Shown here: positions 42,634 to 50,883 of the stretch, piece after piece
How positions within the stretch are numbered: the first letter of the stretch is position 1
Layout of the letters: every line of letters starts with the position of its first letter
NCBI GenBank assembly: GCA_021325275.1
Contig: JAJPHL010000021.1
Span: 62,001-126,000 of the forward strand
Source: Terriglobia bacterium
Lineage (GTDB): Bacteria > Acidobacteriota > Terriglobia > JAJPHL01
DNA: 64,000 bases
Direction of reading: 5' to 3'
Position numbers and translations under genes: made by a program
Notes under the pieces: model-generated
What the model was told of the DNA's origin: nothing
What the model saw: only the letters and a program-made list of their open reading frames with translations
Databases searched by the model: none

Positions 42634-44552
42634 TGCGCGACGATTCCTCTTCTGACGCCATTCGCCGCTGGGGTCCGGCGGCCGCCGCCGCGCTCGCGTT
42701 GGCGCTGTACCTGAATATTCTTTCCAACACTTTCATCTGGGACGATTGGCAGCAGATTTTCCAGAATTCCTACTTGCGCGATCCGTACGGAATCGTGGAA
42801 ATCTTCAATCACAACGTGTGGGGCTTCGATGGACGTTTCACGAATTACTACCGTCCTTTGATGCATCTTACGTTTTACGCGGCGATCCGCTGGTTCGGCT
42901 TCAATCCCGCCGGTTATCATTTGGTTTCCATCGCGCTGAACGTCGCGTGCACCGTGCTTGTGTTGATTCTGATTCGGCGCGCGACGGGCGATCCACTCAC
43001 GGCCATGCTCGCGGCGTTCTTGTTCGCCGCGCTGCCGGTACACACGGAAAACGTCTGCTGGATTTCCGGCTATCCCGATCTCGAAGCGTCGTTGTTCATT
43101 TTGCTCGCCGTGCTTCTCTATACGTCCGCCTACGGGATCGCGAAACCGGAATGGCGTGTGCTCCGCTGGATCGCGCTCGCGATGCTGACATTCCTCGGAC
43201 TTCTCTCCAAAGAAATCGCCATCGTGATTCCCGGCGTCTGCCTGGCATGGGACCTCTTTCAACGCCGCGACCCGCGTGATCGCTGGCCTGACTACTTGGC
43301 GATTGTCGCCGGCATCGTTCCGTATCTCGCGTTTCGCATTCACGCCCTCGGCGGACTGACACCGTTCACCACGGGAGCGTCATTGCCGGCCGACGCGCAG
43401 ATTTTTACTCGCATTGTATTGTTCCACCGCTATCTGGTAAAGCTTCTCTGGCCTATCGAGCTCAGCTCATTCGAGGATTTCCCGCCGGTCCGTAGCATCA
43501 CCGATTGGCGGGTAATCGCATCGGTCGCCGAGCTGGCGATTTTCTTCTGGCTTCTCGCGTGGCTGTGGAAGCGCCGTGAGCCCGTCGCGCTCGGCCTGGC
43601 GCTTTTCGCGCTGGCGCTCGCGCCGGCGTTCACGTTGCCGTGGGGTGGATTCAATTTGCTGGCGGAGCGCTACCTTTATTTGCCGTCGCTGGGATTCTGC
43701 TGGCTGATCGCGTGGCGCGTCGCCAAGATGATGCGCGCGTGGGGAACGGCGAGAATCTCCGTGTTGTTTGCGGCGCTGCTGGTCGCCTACGGCATGCGCA
43801 CCGAAGCGCGCAATCTCGACTGGCGGTACGAGATTCCGTATTACCAGAAGACCATCCGTACGGCGCCGACCATCGCCGAACTTCACGTGCTGCTTGGCGA
43901 AGCGCTCTTGCGCCGCGAAATGCTGCCCCAGGCGCTCGAGGAAACCAAGATCGCCGCGGCGATGAAGCCGGATAGCGCCGAAGCGCAAAACAATCTTGGG
44001 CAAATCTACTCGATGATGAACAACGCCGAGATGGCTGCCGAGGCGTACCGGCAGGCCATCGAGAATTCACGGAAAGCCGGCGGGGGAAAAGGCGTGGCGC
44101 GCATCTACAACAATCTGGCGTACGAAACGAATCGCATGGGAAAAACCGGCGAGGCGATTTTGCTCTATCGCAAGGCGATCCAGATCAATCCGGAGTTTGC
44201 CGCCGCGTACAACAATCTCGGCTATTTGTTTTTGGAACGAGCACGCTACGACGAAGCGGAAAAGGAATTGCGAGCGGCCCTGGTGCTCGATCCCACGTTT
44301 CCACAGCCGCCATCGAATTTGGGACTCCTCTATCTACACACGGGAAAACTGGACCTTGCCGGGAAGTTCTTGAATGAAGCGCTTGAACTCGAACCGCGCA
44401 GCGGGGAAACCTACGCGCGCCTCGGTGATTTAGCATCCGTGCGCGGCGATCTCGCGAAGGCGAAAATGCTCTACGAGAAAGCTATCGAGTTGAATCCGGG
44501 GAACCCGCGCGCCACTGAAGGGCTAGCGGCGTTGGCCAAGCAAGGACGTTAG
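42630..44552 (+). CDS. TMTC-like membrane protein: GT-C domain plus C-terminal TPRs
   Basis: This 640-residue protein has about 11 membrane helices followed by six or seven TPRs from about residue 420. Its first loop has the FIWDDWQQIFQN acidic pair followed by YYRPLMHLTFYAAIRWFGFN, as in the TMTC/DUF1736 group. In animals TMTC proteins O-mannosylate cadherins; the bacterial role is unknown. TPRs such as TGEAILLYRKAIQINPEFAA would bind the acceptor protein. The start is GTG at 42630 or ATG at 42633, overlapping the previous stop. Its last codons form part of the third CTCTGCGT inverted repeat. Confidence 0.83.
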   Translation: MMRDDSSSDAIRRWGPAAAAALALALYLNILSNTFIWDDWQQIFQNSYLRDPYGIVEIFNHNVWGFDGRFTNYYRPLMHLTFYAAIRWFGFNPAGYHLVSIALNVACTVLVLILIRRATGDPLTAMLAAFLFAALPVHTENVCWISGYPDLEASLFILLAVLLYTSAYGIAKPEWRVLRWIALAMLTFLGLLSKEIAIVIPGVCLAWDLFQRRDPRDRWPDYLAIVAGIVPYLAFRIHALGGLTPFTTGASLPADAQIFTRIVLFHRYLVKLLWPIELSSFEDFPPVRSITDWRVIASVAELAIFFWLLAWLWKRREPVALGLALFALALAPAFTLPWGGFNLLAERYLYLPSLGFCWLIAWRVAKMMRAWGTARISVLFAALLVAYGMRTEARNLDWRYEIPYYQKTIRTAPTIAELHVLLGEALLRREMLPQALEETKIAAAMKPDSAEAQNNLGQIYSMMNNAEMAAEAYRQAIENSRKAGGGKGVARIYNNLAYETNRMGKTGEAILLYRKAIQINPEFAAAYNNLGYLFLERARYDEAEKELRAALVLDPTFPQPPSNLGLLYLHTGKLDLAGKFLNEALELEPRSGETYARLGDLASVRGDLAKAKMLYEKAIELNPGNPRATEGLAALAKQGR

Positions 44553-44660
44553 CTGAACGCTGACGGTTCTTTTTTAACGCAGAGAACGCAGAGAACGCAG
44601 GTTTTCTCTGCGTCTCTGCGTTCTCTGCGTTAAAAAGAACCGTCAATCTTCGGCTAACGT
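44547..44660. repeat. CTCTGCGT-family inverted repeat, copy 3, likely terminator-like hairpin
   Basis: The near-perfect core arms are 44562-44594 and 44613-44644. They extend outward as imperfect complements to 44547 and 44660, so each side is about 48 bp. The left arm includes the stop codon of the TMTC-like gene. The T-run and A-run inside the stem would give U-rich segments in either transcript, so it could terminate both convergent genes. It fills the gap between that gene and the DinB-like gene. Confidence 0.85.
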
Positions 44661-44662
44661 TT

Positions 44663-45139
44663 TTAATCAAACTCGAATTTCGGCGGCGTTTGTTCCAATC
44701 CCACCGATCCCGGCGTCACCGCGGCTTTGAAATAATTTTCGCTCTTGATCGGAATACCGGCCATGCGCCGCAGCATCGCCAGTTGTCCGGTGTGCGCGAT
44801 GGCGTCGGCGATGGGTCCTTGGAACAAGCGATCCGCGGAAGCGTCGAGCGGTGCGTCGCTGGCCAGATAGTCGTCGAACGCTTTTACGGCGGCGAAGTAG
44901 CGATGCACGTCGGCGTCCCACGCACCGATCGGCGTGTCGTGCCATTGCTTCGTTCCGTTGGCCATCGAGAGCGCCCAATCGAGCAGATCGCCCATGTGCG
45001 CCACGATTTTTCCCACGCTGCGCGGACCCACGCCGGCCGGATAATCGGAAAAACTTGCCGGCGCGCCACGCAGCGCTTTGGCGGATCGATACGCGAGAGT
45101 CGCCACCGCGTGGCGAAGCAACTGTCTTTGGCCGTCCAT
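44663..45139 (-). CDS. DinB-superfamily protein
   Basis: This 158-residue four-helix protein has histidines in the positions used for metal binding by DinB/YfiT proteins: KIVAHMGDLLDWAL and AIAHTGQLAMLRRMAG. Some family members are thiol-dependent S-transferases; the substrate is unknown. I start at the ATG at 45139 with GGAG 12 nt upstream. A GTG at 45184 would add 15 residues but overlap the ComEA-like gene by 28 bp. It is convergent with the TMTC-like gene. Confidence 0.8.
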   Translation of the reverse strand: MDGQRQLLRHAVATLAYRSAKALRGAPASFSDYPAGVGPRSVGKIVAHMGDLLDWALSMANGTKQWHDTPIGAWDADVHRYFAAVKAFDDYLASDAPLDASADRLFQGPIADAIAHTGQLAMLRRMAGIPIKSENYFKAAVTPGSVGLEQTPPKFEFD

Positions 45140-45156
45140 GATTCGTTTGATCTCCG

Positions 45157-45450
45157 TCAATTGATTTTGAGATACGGCTTCCACTCTTCTAAACGCCGTT
45201 TGCTGATTCCCTTGATGATCAAAAGCTCTTCGACACGCCTAAAAGCCCCGTTCTTTTGCCGATAGTCCACAATCGCGCGCGCCGTGGCGTCGCCCAATCC
45301 GGGCAGCGTCTTCAATTGCGCGATCGTCGCGGTGTTCACATTCATCGGCGCCGGGGGTGGCGCCTTTTTCTGACCGAACAGCGCGAAGCACAAGAGAATC
45401 GCGGCCAACCACAACACGATGCATCGCACGATCCTGGGCACGCGCGACAT
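45157..45450 (-). CDS. ComEA-like helix-hairpin-helix DNA-binding protein
   Basis: This 97-residue protein has an N-terminal membrane anchor (IVRCIVLWLAAILLCFALFG) and a single ComEA-type helix-hairpin-helix module: MNVNTATIAQLKTLPGLGDA, then AIVDYRQKNGAFRRVEELLI and GISKRRLEEW. ComEA binds incoming double-stranded DNA in the periplasm during transformation; a ComM-like gene elsewhere in the window would fit a competence role. The start is the ATG at 45450; the GTG at 45456 is an alternative. Its promoter seems to overlap that of the divergent helicase gene. Confidence 0.88.
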   Translation of the reverse strand: MSRVPRIVRCIVLWLAAILLCFALFGQKKAPPPAPMNVNTATIAQLKTLPGLGDATARAIVDYRQKNGAFRRVEELLIIKGISKRRLEEWKPYLKIN

Positions 45451-45456
45451 TCTCAC

Positions 45457-45466
45457 AGCATATGAT
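45457..45466. promoter_or_regulatory. overlapping divergent -10 boxes of the comEA-like and dinG-like genes
   Basis: On the plus strand TATGAT (45461-45466) ends 6 nt before the GTG at 45473. On the minus strand TATGCT (45457-45462) ends 6 nt before the ATG at 45450. The shared CATATG core makes simultaneous use of both strands unlikely, suggesting mutually exclusive initiation. No ribosome site is evident for either gene. Confidence 0.4.
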
Positions 45467-45472
45467 GGTTTC

Positions 45473-47746
45473 GTGCAGGACGCCAGATCCCAACCGAAAG
45501 CCGCTAAGAAGGACGGCGCCGCGGCGCTGCCACTTCCTACGGTGGAAGAATTGCTGGGACCCGGCGGCGTGATCGCGCGGCTGTTGCCCGGTTACGAGTC
45601 GCGTCCGCAACAAATGGAAATGGCCGCGCGCGTGGAAGCGGCGCTCAACAACAAAAGCTTGCTCAGCGTAGAAGCGGCCACCGGCACGGGAAAAAGCATG
45701 GCGTATCTTGCGCCGCTGGCGTTGTACGCGCTGCGCCAGGATCGTCCGGTGGTGGTGAGCTCCTCGACGCACGTATTGCAGGATCAACTCATCGGCAAGG
45801 ACATTCCGCTGATTCAACAAGCGCTCGCCGAGTTTCAAATCGCGCTGCCCGCCGCCGAAGCCAAGGGCATGGGCGCGTATGCGTGCCAGCGCGACCTGGA
45901 AATGGCCGCCCTCGGACGTCTCGCGCTTGATCCGGAAGCGGCCGGCAATCTCGAAAAGCTTTACGAGTGGATGCAAGCGGCCATGTCGCCCGAGAACGCC
46001 GCGCCCAGCGACGGCACACGCGCCGATGCGCCCCGAGTCTCCGACGAGTTATGGAGCGAAGTGCGCGCCGATCGCGACACCTGTGCGCGTGAGGATTGCG
46101 CGTTCTTCGAGTCGTGCTTTTATTTCCAGTCGCGCCGCCGGATGCAAGCCGCGAAGATTGTGGTGGCGAATCACAGCTTGGTCTTCGCCGATCTCGCGGT
46201 GAAGGAAGAAGGCGGACAAGTGCTTCCGCCGTTTTCCGTGCTGGTGCTCGACGAAGCGCACAAGATGGAAGACGCCGCCACCGGATTTCTGGGCACGGAA
46301 ATCTCCGCCGGGTCTCTGCGCTACGCCCTCTCGCGATTGCGCGGTGGGCGCGGCAGCGGCGGGGCGCTTGGGCGCGTGCGAGCCGCGGTAGAAGAAATGA
46401 AGATTCCCGCGCGCGAGAAACGCGCCATCGCCACATTTCTGGACACCCAAGTGGAAACCGAACTCGCCGGCCTCTCCGCGACCGTGGAGGACGCGTTCCG
46501 CCAAATGACCGCCGCGTGGCGCGCGCTGCTGGCCGAGGGAGCAAAACCGTATGCGTTGCGCTTGACACCGGCGGTCTATCAGCGCCCCGAATTCTTGGCC
46601 GCGCAAACGGCGGGGCATCATCTCGCGACCGCGCTCGAACTCGTAGGGGAGCGGCTCCACGGCGCGGTGTCGCGCTTGGGCTACATGACCACGCTGTTCG
46701 AGCAGCGCGATCTCGCCGTGCTGCGCGCGTCCGAAGAAAAACTGCGGATCGCCGCGTCGAACGTGCGCGTGTTCTTCGACGCGATGGCCGGCGTGGAAGA
46801 CACCGTGAAGTGGTTTCAGCCGGAGACGATGCGCCGCGCGCAAATTGTCGCACCGTCCGACGTGAAACTGGCGATGGCGCCGCTCTCCATCGCGCCGCAT
46901 CTGGAACAACGCCTGTTCAAGAAACTCGACACCGCGATCATGGCTTCGGCGACGCTCGCCGTCGGCCGCAGTTTCGACTATTTCGAAGGACGCACGGGAT
47001 TGAACGGCGAAGTGAAGCCGCGGGCGTCGTCGCTGCTGCTCGATTCACCCTTCGACCTGCGCCATCGCGTGCTCGCGGCGTTTCCCATGGATCTGCCGCC
47101 GCCGGACAATGCGAAATTCGTGGAGGAGTCGGCGCGTTTTTTATGGCGAGCATGGAAAGCCACGCGCGGGCGCTGCTTGGTACTGTTCAATTCCTGGGGT
47201 GCGCTGCGGAAGACGCACGAAATCCTCGCGCCGCATGCGGACAAACTCGGCTTTCGTTTGCTGGTGCAAGGCGAAATGAGCAAGCGCGATTTGATCCGTG
47301 AATTTCGCGACGACGTTACGTCGGTACTGCTCGCAACGTCGGGCTATCGCGAGGGAATCGACGTACCGGGAGAATCGCTGTGCTCGCTGATCCTGCACCG
47401 CCTGCCGTTCGCGGTGCCCGACGAGCCGGTAATGGAAGCGCGCCTCGAAGCCATCGAGCGCGCGGGCGGCGATCCGTTCCAGGATTTTTCCGTGCCCGCG
47501 GCGGCCATCGCCTTCAAGCAGGCGTTCGGAAGGCTCATCCGGCGTCACAGCGATTTCGGTGTGTTCTTTTGCCTCGATCAGCGCGTGGTCACGCGGCGCT
47601 TCGGCGCGAGTTTCCTCGCGACGTTGCCGAATTGCAAAAAGGTGAGTGGATCGACCAAAGAAGTATTACGCGAAGTCTCTTCGTTCCTGGGACGATTTGA
47701 AGACAGCGCGGGGCCGGCGACCATGCAGCCGAAATCCGGCCTTTGA
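45473..47746 (+). CDS. DinG-family iron-sulfur DNA helicase
   Basis: This 757-residue XPD/DinG-type 5'-3' helicase would resolve R-loops and branched DNA. Motif I is VEAATGTGKSMAYLAPL and motif II is VLDEAHKMED. The iron-sulfur cysteines are visible in AYACQRDLE and RDTCAREDCAFFESCFYF. Late motifs include CLVLFNSWGALRKTHEIL, ATSGYREGIDVPGESL and AFGRLIRRHSDFGVFF (motif VI, QxxGRxIR type). I choose the GTG at 45473, which is preceded by a TATGAT box. An in-frame ATG at 45419 would add 18 residues but lies inside the divergent gene. Confidence 0.9.
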   Translation: MQDARSQPKAAKKDGAAALPLPTVEELLGPGGVIARLLPGYESRPQQMEMAARVEAALNNKSLLSVEAATGTGKSMAYLAPLALYALRQDRPVVVSSSTHVLQDQLIGKDIPLIQQALAEFQIALPAAEAKGMGAYACQRDLEMAALGRLALDPEAAGNLEKLYEWMQAAMSPENAAPSDGTRADAPRVSDELWSEVRADRDTCAREDCAFFESCFYFQSRRRMQAAKIVVANHSLVFADLAVKEEGGQVLPPFSVLVLDEAHKMEDAATGFLGTEISAGSLRYALSRLRGGRGSGGALGRVRAAVEEMKIPAREKRAIATFLDTQVETELAGLSATVEDAFRQMTAAWRALLAEGAKPYALRLTPAVYQRPEFLAAQTAGHHLATALELVGERLHGAVSRLGYMTTLFEQRDLAVLRASEEKLRIAASNVRVFFDAMAGVEDTVKWFQPETMRRAQIVAPSDVKLAMAPLSIAPHLEQRLFKKLDTAIMASATLAVGRSFDYFEGRTGLNGEVKPRASSLLLDSPFDLRHRVLAAFPMDLPPPDNAKFVEESARFLWRAWKATRGRCLVLFNSWGALRKTHEILAPHADKLGFRLLVQGEMSKRDLIREFRDDVTSVLLATSGYREGIDVPGESLCSLILHRLPFAVPDEPVMEARLEAIERAGGDPFQDFSVPAAAIAFKQAFGRLIRRHSDFGVFFCLDQRVVTRRFGASFLATLPNCKKVSGSTKEVLREVSSFLGRFEDSAGPATMQPKSGL

Positions 47747-47805
47747 TTCGGCCCTGACCCCGCGCGTCCAGACGAAATGACGAACTTGAAGTTTCGAGCT
47801 CGAGA

Positions 47806-48033
47806 CTAGTTCTTGCCCGTGGAGCCGGTCGCGGCCTTCTTGCCCGTCGCCGCTTTCTTGCCCGTGGCCGCCATCTTGCCGGTGGTGGCCTTCTTGCCCG
47901 TCGACGCCTTCTTGCCGGTGGCACTCTTGGCCGCCATCTTGGTGTCGGTTGCCTTGGCGTCTTGAGACGACAGAGCGAACGCCGGAGCCACCGCTAACGC
48001 CGTAAACATTACTGCAGTAAGTAGTTTCTTCAT
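47806..48033 (-). CDS. small secreted Lys-rich protein with TGKK repeats
   Basis: This 75-residue protein has a clear signal peptide (KKLLTAVMFTALAVAPAFA). After that it is almost entirely a six-residue repeat of the type AxTGKK, about seven copies, ending STGKN. The mature protein is strongly basic, disordered and without Cys or Trp. It may bind DNA, teichoic-like polymers or lipopolysaccharide, or act as a structural peptide. I know no named family. A strong ribosome site AAGGAG lies 9 nt before the ATG, so expression is likely. The repeats are also tandem in the DNA. Confidence 0.78.
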   Translation of the reverse strand: MKKLLTAVMFTALAVAPAFALSSQDAKATDTKMAAKSATGKKASTGKKATTGKMAATGKKAATGKKAATGSTGKN

Positions 48034-48120
48034 AGCCTTTTCTCCTTATTGAGGGCGCCTCCATTTCGTCTGGCCGTTCCCTCTGTGTTTCATCCTCTCG
48101 CGAACGGCGTCTAGGCGCGA

Positions 48121-48158
48121 TAGCCCCACGAGGCTAGAAACACCCCCGATCTTGGGGG
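48121..48158. repeat. two short palindromes in the gap before the histidine kinase gene
   Basis: TAGCC/GGCTA arms (48121-48136) and a CCCCC/GGGGG hairpin (about 48143-48157) lie in the 189-bp gap between the TGKK gene and the kinase gene. They could be operator or attenuator structures for either gene. Nothing else is seen in the gap except a GCTACAAT sequence at about 48196-48203 that could serve as a -10 box for the kinase. Confidence 0.4.
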
Positions 48159-48222
48159 ATGCCGCCCGGATACGGCTGCGCCCGCCAACCTCGCTGCTAC
48201 AATGAAGTTGAGGCGTCAGGCT

Positions 48223-49545
48223 ATGTCGAAGCAAATCAGCCAGAAAATGATTTTGGCCGTGCTGGTCGGCGGATTCTCGCTGGTGATCGCGTTTCTGCTG
48301 GCGGCCGCTTACATCGGACTTCAAAAGGTCGACGAAATCCGATCGAGCGCGCAAACGCTGGCGACGCAAGACCTAACCGCCACCGACTTGATCGAGCAAA
48401 TCCAGCGCGAGCAGGCCGCGCTCGCCTGGGTTTTCCATCGCATGGCGCACGATCCCGAGACGCTGGATCGCGAACGCGCGCTTTCAGAACTCAGCGCCAC
48501 CGAGACGCAGATGCAAGAACTCGTGAAAGCGGTGAAAGGCAAGCCGCAGGAAAAACCGTGGCGCGAACTGCAAGCCACCACCACGAAATTCGCTGCCGAG
48601 GCGCGCCGCCTGCTGGCGATGGAGACGATCCCGCCGACGCTTTCGCAGGAACTCTTCCGTCTGAATGGAAAAATCCTCGAGGAATCGGGCGCTATCGTGC
48701 GCGCCAACGAAAGTAACTACGCGATCAGCCGGAACGTGATCACCGAAGGATCGCAGCAACTCGTTTCGCGCTCGACAATTCTTTTAGGAATCTGCGTATT
48801 CCTCGCGATGCTCTGCGCGATTCTCACGGTGCGCGTGACGCACGTGCTCTTCCGCCGCATGGAGTGGCAAGCGAGCGAGTTGAGCCGCGTCTCGTGGCAC
48901 ATGGTGGAAAGCCAAGAAACCACGGCGCGCCGCTTTTCGCACGAACTGCACGACGAACTCGGGCAGTCGCTCACGGCGGTGAAGGCGAATCTTGTCGCGC
49001 TGGAGTCAGGTGAAGCATCGAACGCGGCCGCGCGGGAGCGCATCGACGATTGTCTGCATCAGGTCAACGAAGCGATCGGTAACGTGCGCCAACTCTCGCA
49101 ACTGCTGCGTCCGCTGATCCTCGACGATTTCGGCCTCGACGCGGCGCTTCGATGGTTGACCGAAAGGTTTCATCAACGCACACGCATCGACGTGGATTAT
49201 CGCTCCAACTTCAACGGCCGGCTCCCTGACGAGACCGAGACACATCTCTTTCGCATTTCGCAAGAAGCGCTCACCAATATCGCGCGACACTCCGGCGCCA
49301 CGCGCGTTACGCTGGAATTGCACGCTTCCAGCGGGCAGATTTCGCTGACGGTCGCCGACAATGGACGCGGCTTGGCTCACGGCGTCGCCGACGGAAATCG
49401 CGGCATGGGCATGACCGGCATGCGGGCCCGCGCGCGCAGCATCGGCGGCGAGTTTGTGCTGGGGAACGGCGCGCCGGGCAATGGAACGTCCGGTGTGTGC
49501 ATCGCGGTGTCGCTGCCGCTGGAAATTGTGGAGAGAAAATCATGA
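48223..49545 (+). CDS. NarX-type sensor histidine kinase (HisKA_3)
   Basis: This 440-residue membrane kinase has helices at 8-30 and about 185-205 flanking a 150-residue extracytoplasmic, mostly helical sensor (four-helix-bundle-like). The HisKA_3 dimerisation domain contains the phospho-acceptor H243 in RFSHELHDELGQSLTAVK. The HATPase has the N box EALTNIARHSGATR, G1 VADNGRGL and G2 GMGMTGMRARARSIGG. The ATG at 48223 is preferred over 48202 because of GAGG 9-12 nt upstream. It is coupled to the response regulator by an ATGA overlap. The signal is unknown; no nitrate or heme motif is seen. Confidence 0.92.
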   Translation: MSKQISQKMILAVLVGGFSLVIAFLLAAAYIGLQKVDEIRSSAQTLATQDLTATDLIEQIQREQAALAWVFHRMAHDPETLDRERALSELSATETQMQELVKAVKGKPQEKPWRELQATTTKFAAEARRLLAMETIPPTLSQELFRLNGKILEESGAIVRANESNYAISRNVITEGSQQLVSRSTILLGICVFLAMLCAILTVRVTHVLFRRMEWQASELSRVSWHMVESQETTARRFSHELHDELGQSLTAVKANLVALESGEASNAAARERIDDCLHQVNEAIGNVRQLSQLLRPLILDDFGLDAALRWLTERFHQRTRIDVDYRSNFNGRLPDETETHLFRISQEALTNIARHSGATRVTLELHASSGQISLTVADNGRGLAHGVADGNRGMGMTGMRARARSIGGEFVLGNGAPGNGTSGVCIAVSLPLEIVERKS

Positions 49546-50180
49546 GCAAGAAGACGCGCATCTTACTGGCCGACGATCACGCCGTGGTTCGCCAAGGTTT
49601 CCGCCTGATTCTCTCCGAGCAGCCGGACATGGAAATTGTCGGCGAGGCGGGCGACGGCAATCAGGCCGTGGAGCAAGCGGAAAAACTGCGGCCCGACGTA
49701 GTGGTGATGGACGTCGCCATGCCGAACCTGAACGGCATCGAAGCCACTCGCCGCATGAGCGCCGCCGCGCCGCACGCGCGCGTGCTGGCGCTGAGCATGC
49801 ACAAGGATTCGGTGTACGTTCGCGAAATCCTGCGCGCCGGCGCCAAGGGATATTTGCTGAAAGATTCCATCGACCGCGATCTTCTCGCCGCGGTTCGAGC
49901 CGTGGCGAAGGGCGAAGCGTACCTAAGTCCCGCGATCGCCGACGGTGTGCTCACCGATTACCGCAAGCACGTCACCGATCCGCTGGACTTGCTGACGAAT
50001 CGCGAACGCGAGGTCTTGCAGTTGATCGCCGAGGGAAAAACCAACAAGGATATCGCGCAAGCGCTGCAACTCAGCGTCTACACCGTGGACGCGCATCGCG
50101 GACGCATCATGGAGAAACTGAACCTGCACTCGACAGGCGAGCTGGTGCGCTTCGCGATGCGCGCCGGGTTAGTGGATTAG
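49542..50180 (+). CDS. NarL/FixJ-family response regulator with LuxR HTH
   Basis: This 212-residue regulator has a receiver domain with acidic pair D11-D12 (LLADDHAVVRQGF), phospho-acceptor D57 (VVVMDVAMPNLNG), S85 (LALSMHKDS) and K107 (GYLLKDS). The LuxR-type helix-turn-helix at about 148-208 has LTNREREVLQLIAEGKTNKD and VDAHRGRIMEKLNL. It is the cognate partner of the upstream kinase. The ATG at 49542 overlaps the kinase stop. Targets are unknown. It ends 3 nt from the stop of the convergent SpoIID-like gene. Confidence 0.94.
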   Translation: MSKKTRILLADDHAVVRQGFRLILSEQPDMEIVGEAGDGNQAVEQAEKLRPDVVVMDVAMPNLNGIEATRRMSAAAPHARVLALSMHKDSVYVREILRAGAKGYLLKDSIDRDLLAAVRAVAKGEAYLSPAIADGVLTDYRKHVTDPLDLLTNREREVLQLIAEGKTNKDIAQALQLSVYTVDAHRGRIMEKLNLHSTGELVRFAMRAGLVD

Positions 50181-50182
50181 CG

Positions 50183-50881
50183 CTACTTCACCGTCGCGCC
50201 GGGATAGTAGAACGTCAGAATTTCCAGATACGATTTTCCTTTCGCGGCCAGCGCCGCCGCGCCCACTTGACACAATCCCATGCCGTGACCGCGACGGACT
50301 CCTTTACGTGCGCAGGCGACGCGTGAATACGCGTAGCCATCCGCGCCCGGCGGCGAGGCGTCGGTGTGTCCACCGCAATCGGCGGAATACAGCGCGGCGA
50401 TGGTTTGCTCGCGAAAACGCAGCGTGAGTCCGCGCGTGGACTCGGCGGCCTGAAACGCTTTTTCGTTGGGTTCAGGAGGTTGGCGAAGAAACTGGCAGTG
50501 CGTCGTGTCGCAAAAGTCGAAGCCGCGATGGCGCCCGTGTGCGGCGGCGAGAAACGATCGCGCAGCGACGGCTTGCGCGCGCAGCGCTTCGATGGGCGCG
50601 CCGCTGGCGGGAATTTCCGCCGCGACAATCGACGCGACGGCCGTTTCCAAATCCATGCGAACGATGGCGCGAAGTTCACCATGCTCTTCGATGATTTCCA
50701 GGCCGCCGCGAAAGTGGCGCTCGATTTTCCCCGGAACTGCGAGCGTGAAATCAGCGCCGTCCGCCAGCGAATACGGCAGCGCGGCGGAGCCAACGTGAAG
50801 CTCCACGGCGACATCGGCGACGCGCACCTCCAGCGCGCGAGGATGAAACAGACTGAAGACGCTAATGGCCACCAGTAGCAT
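50183..50881 (-). CDS. SpoIID-family peptidoglycan-active protein
   Basis: This 232-residue exported protein has a short signal segment (LLVAISVFSLFHP). It matches SpoIID/LytB, lytic transglycosylases that cleave denuded glycan strands during sporulation engulfment: catalytic Glu E89 in IVAAEIPASGAPIEALRAQA, FDFCDTTHCQFLRQ, the YSADCGGHTDAS loop and GHGMGLCQVGAAALA. All key positions look intact. This is not a spore-former lineage, so a general glycan-strand cleaver is more likely. It starts 2 nt after the transpeptidase stop and is the last gene of the six-gene cluster. Confidence 0.9.
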   Translation of the reverse strand: MLLVAISVFSLFHPRALEVRVADVAVELHVGSAALPYSLADGADFTLAVPGKIERHFRGGLEIIEEHGELRAIVRMDLETAVASIVAAEIPASGAPIEALRAQAVAARSFLAAAHGRHRGFDFCDTTHCQFLRQPPEPNEKAFQAAESTRGLTLRFREQTIAALYSADCGGHTDASPPGADGYAYSRVACARKGVRRGHGMGLCQVGAAALAAKGKSYLEILTFYYPGATVK

Positions 50882-50883
50882 CT

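Noticed and set aside
45789-46853. Long minus-strand frames and a 401-codon plus-strand frame inside the helicase gene
   Set aside because: Arg-rich shadows of the DinG coding frame, which contains the helicase motifs and iron-sulfur cysteines.
47816-47940. Tandem DNA repeat that might be taken for a short CRISPR or satellite array
   Set aside because: It is the coding repeat of the AxTGKK protein, in frame and without spacers; no CRISPR array or cas gene was seen in the window.
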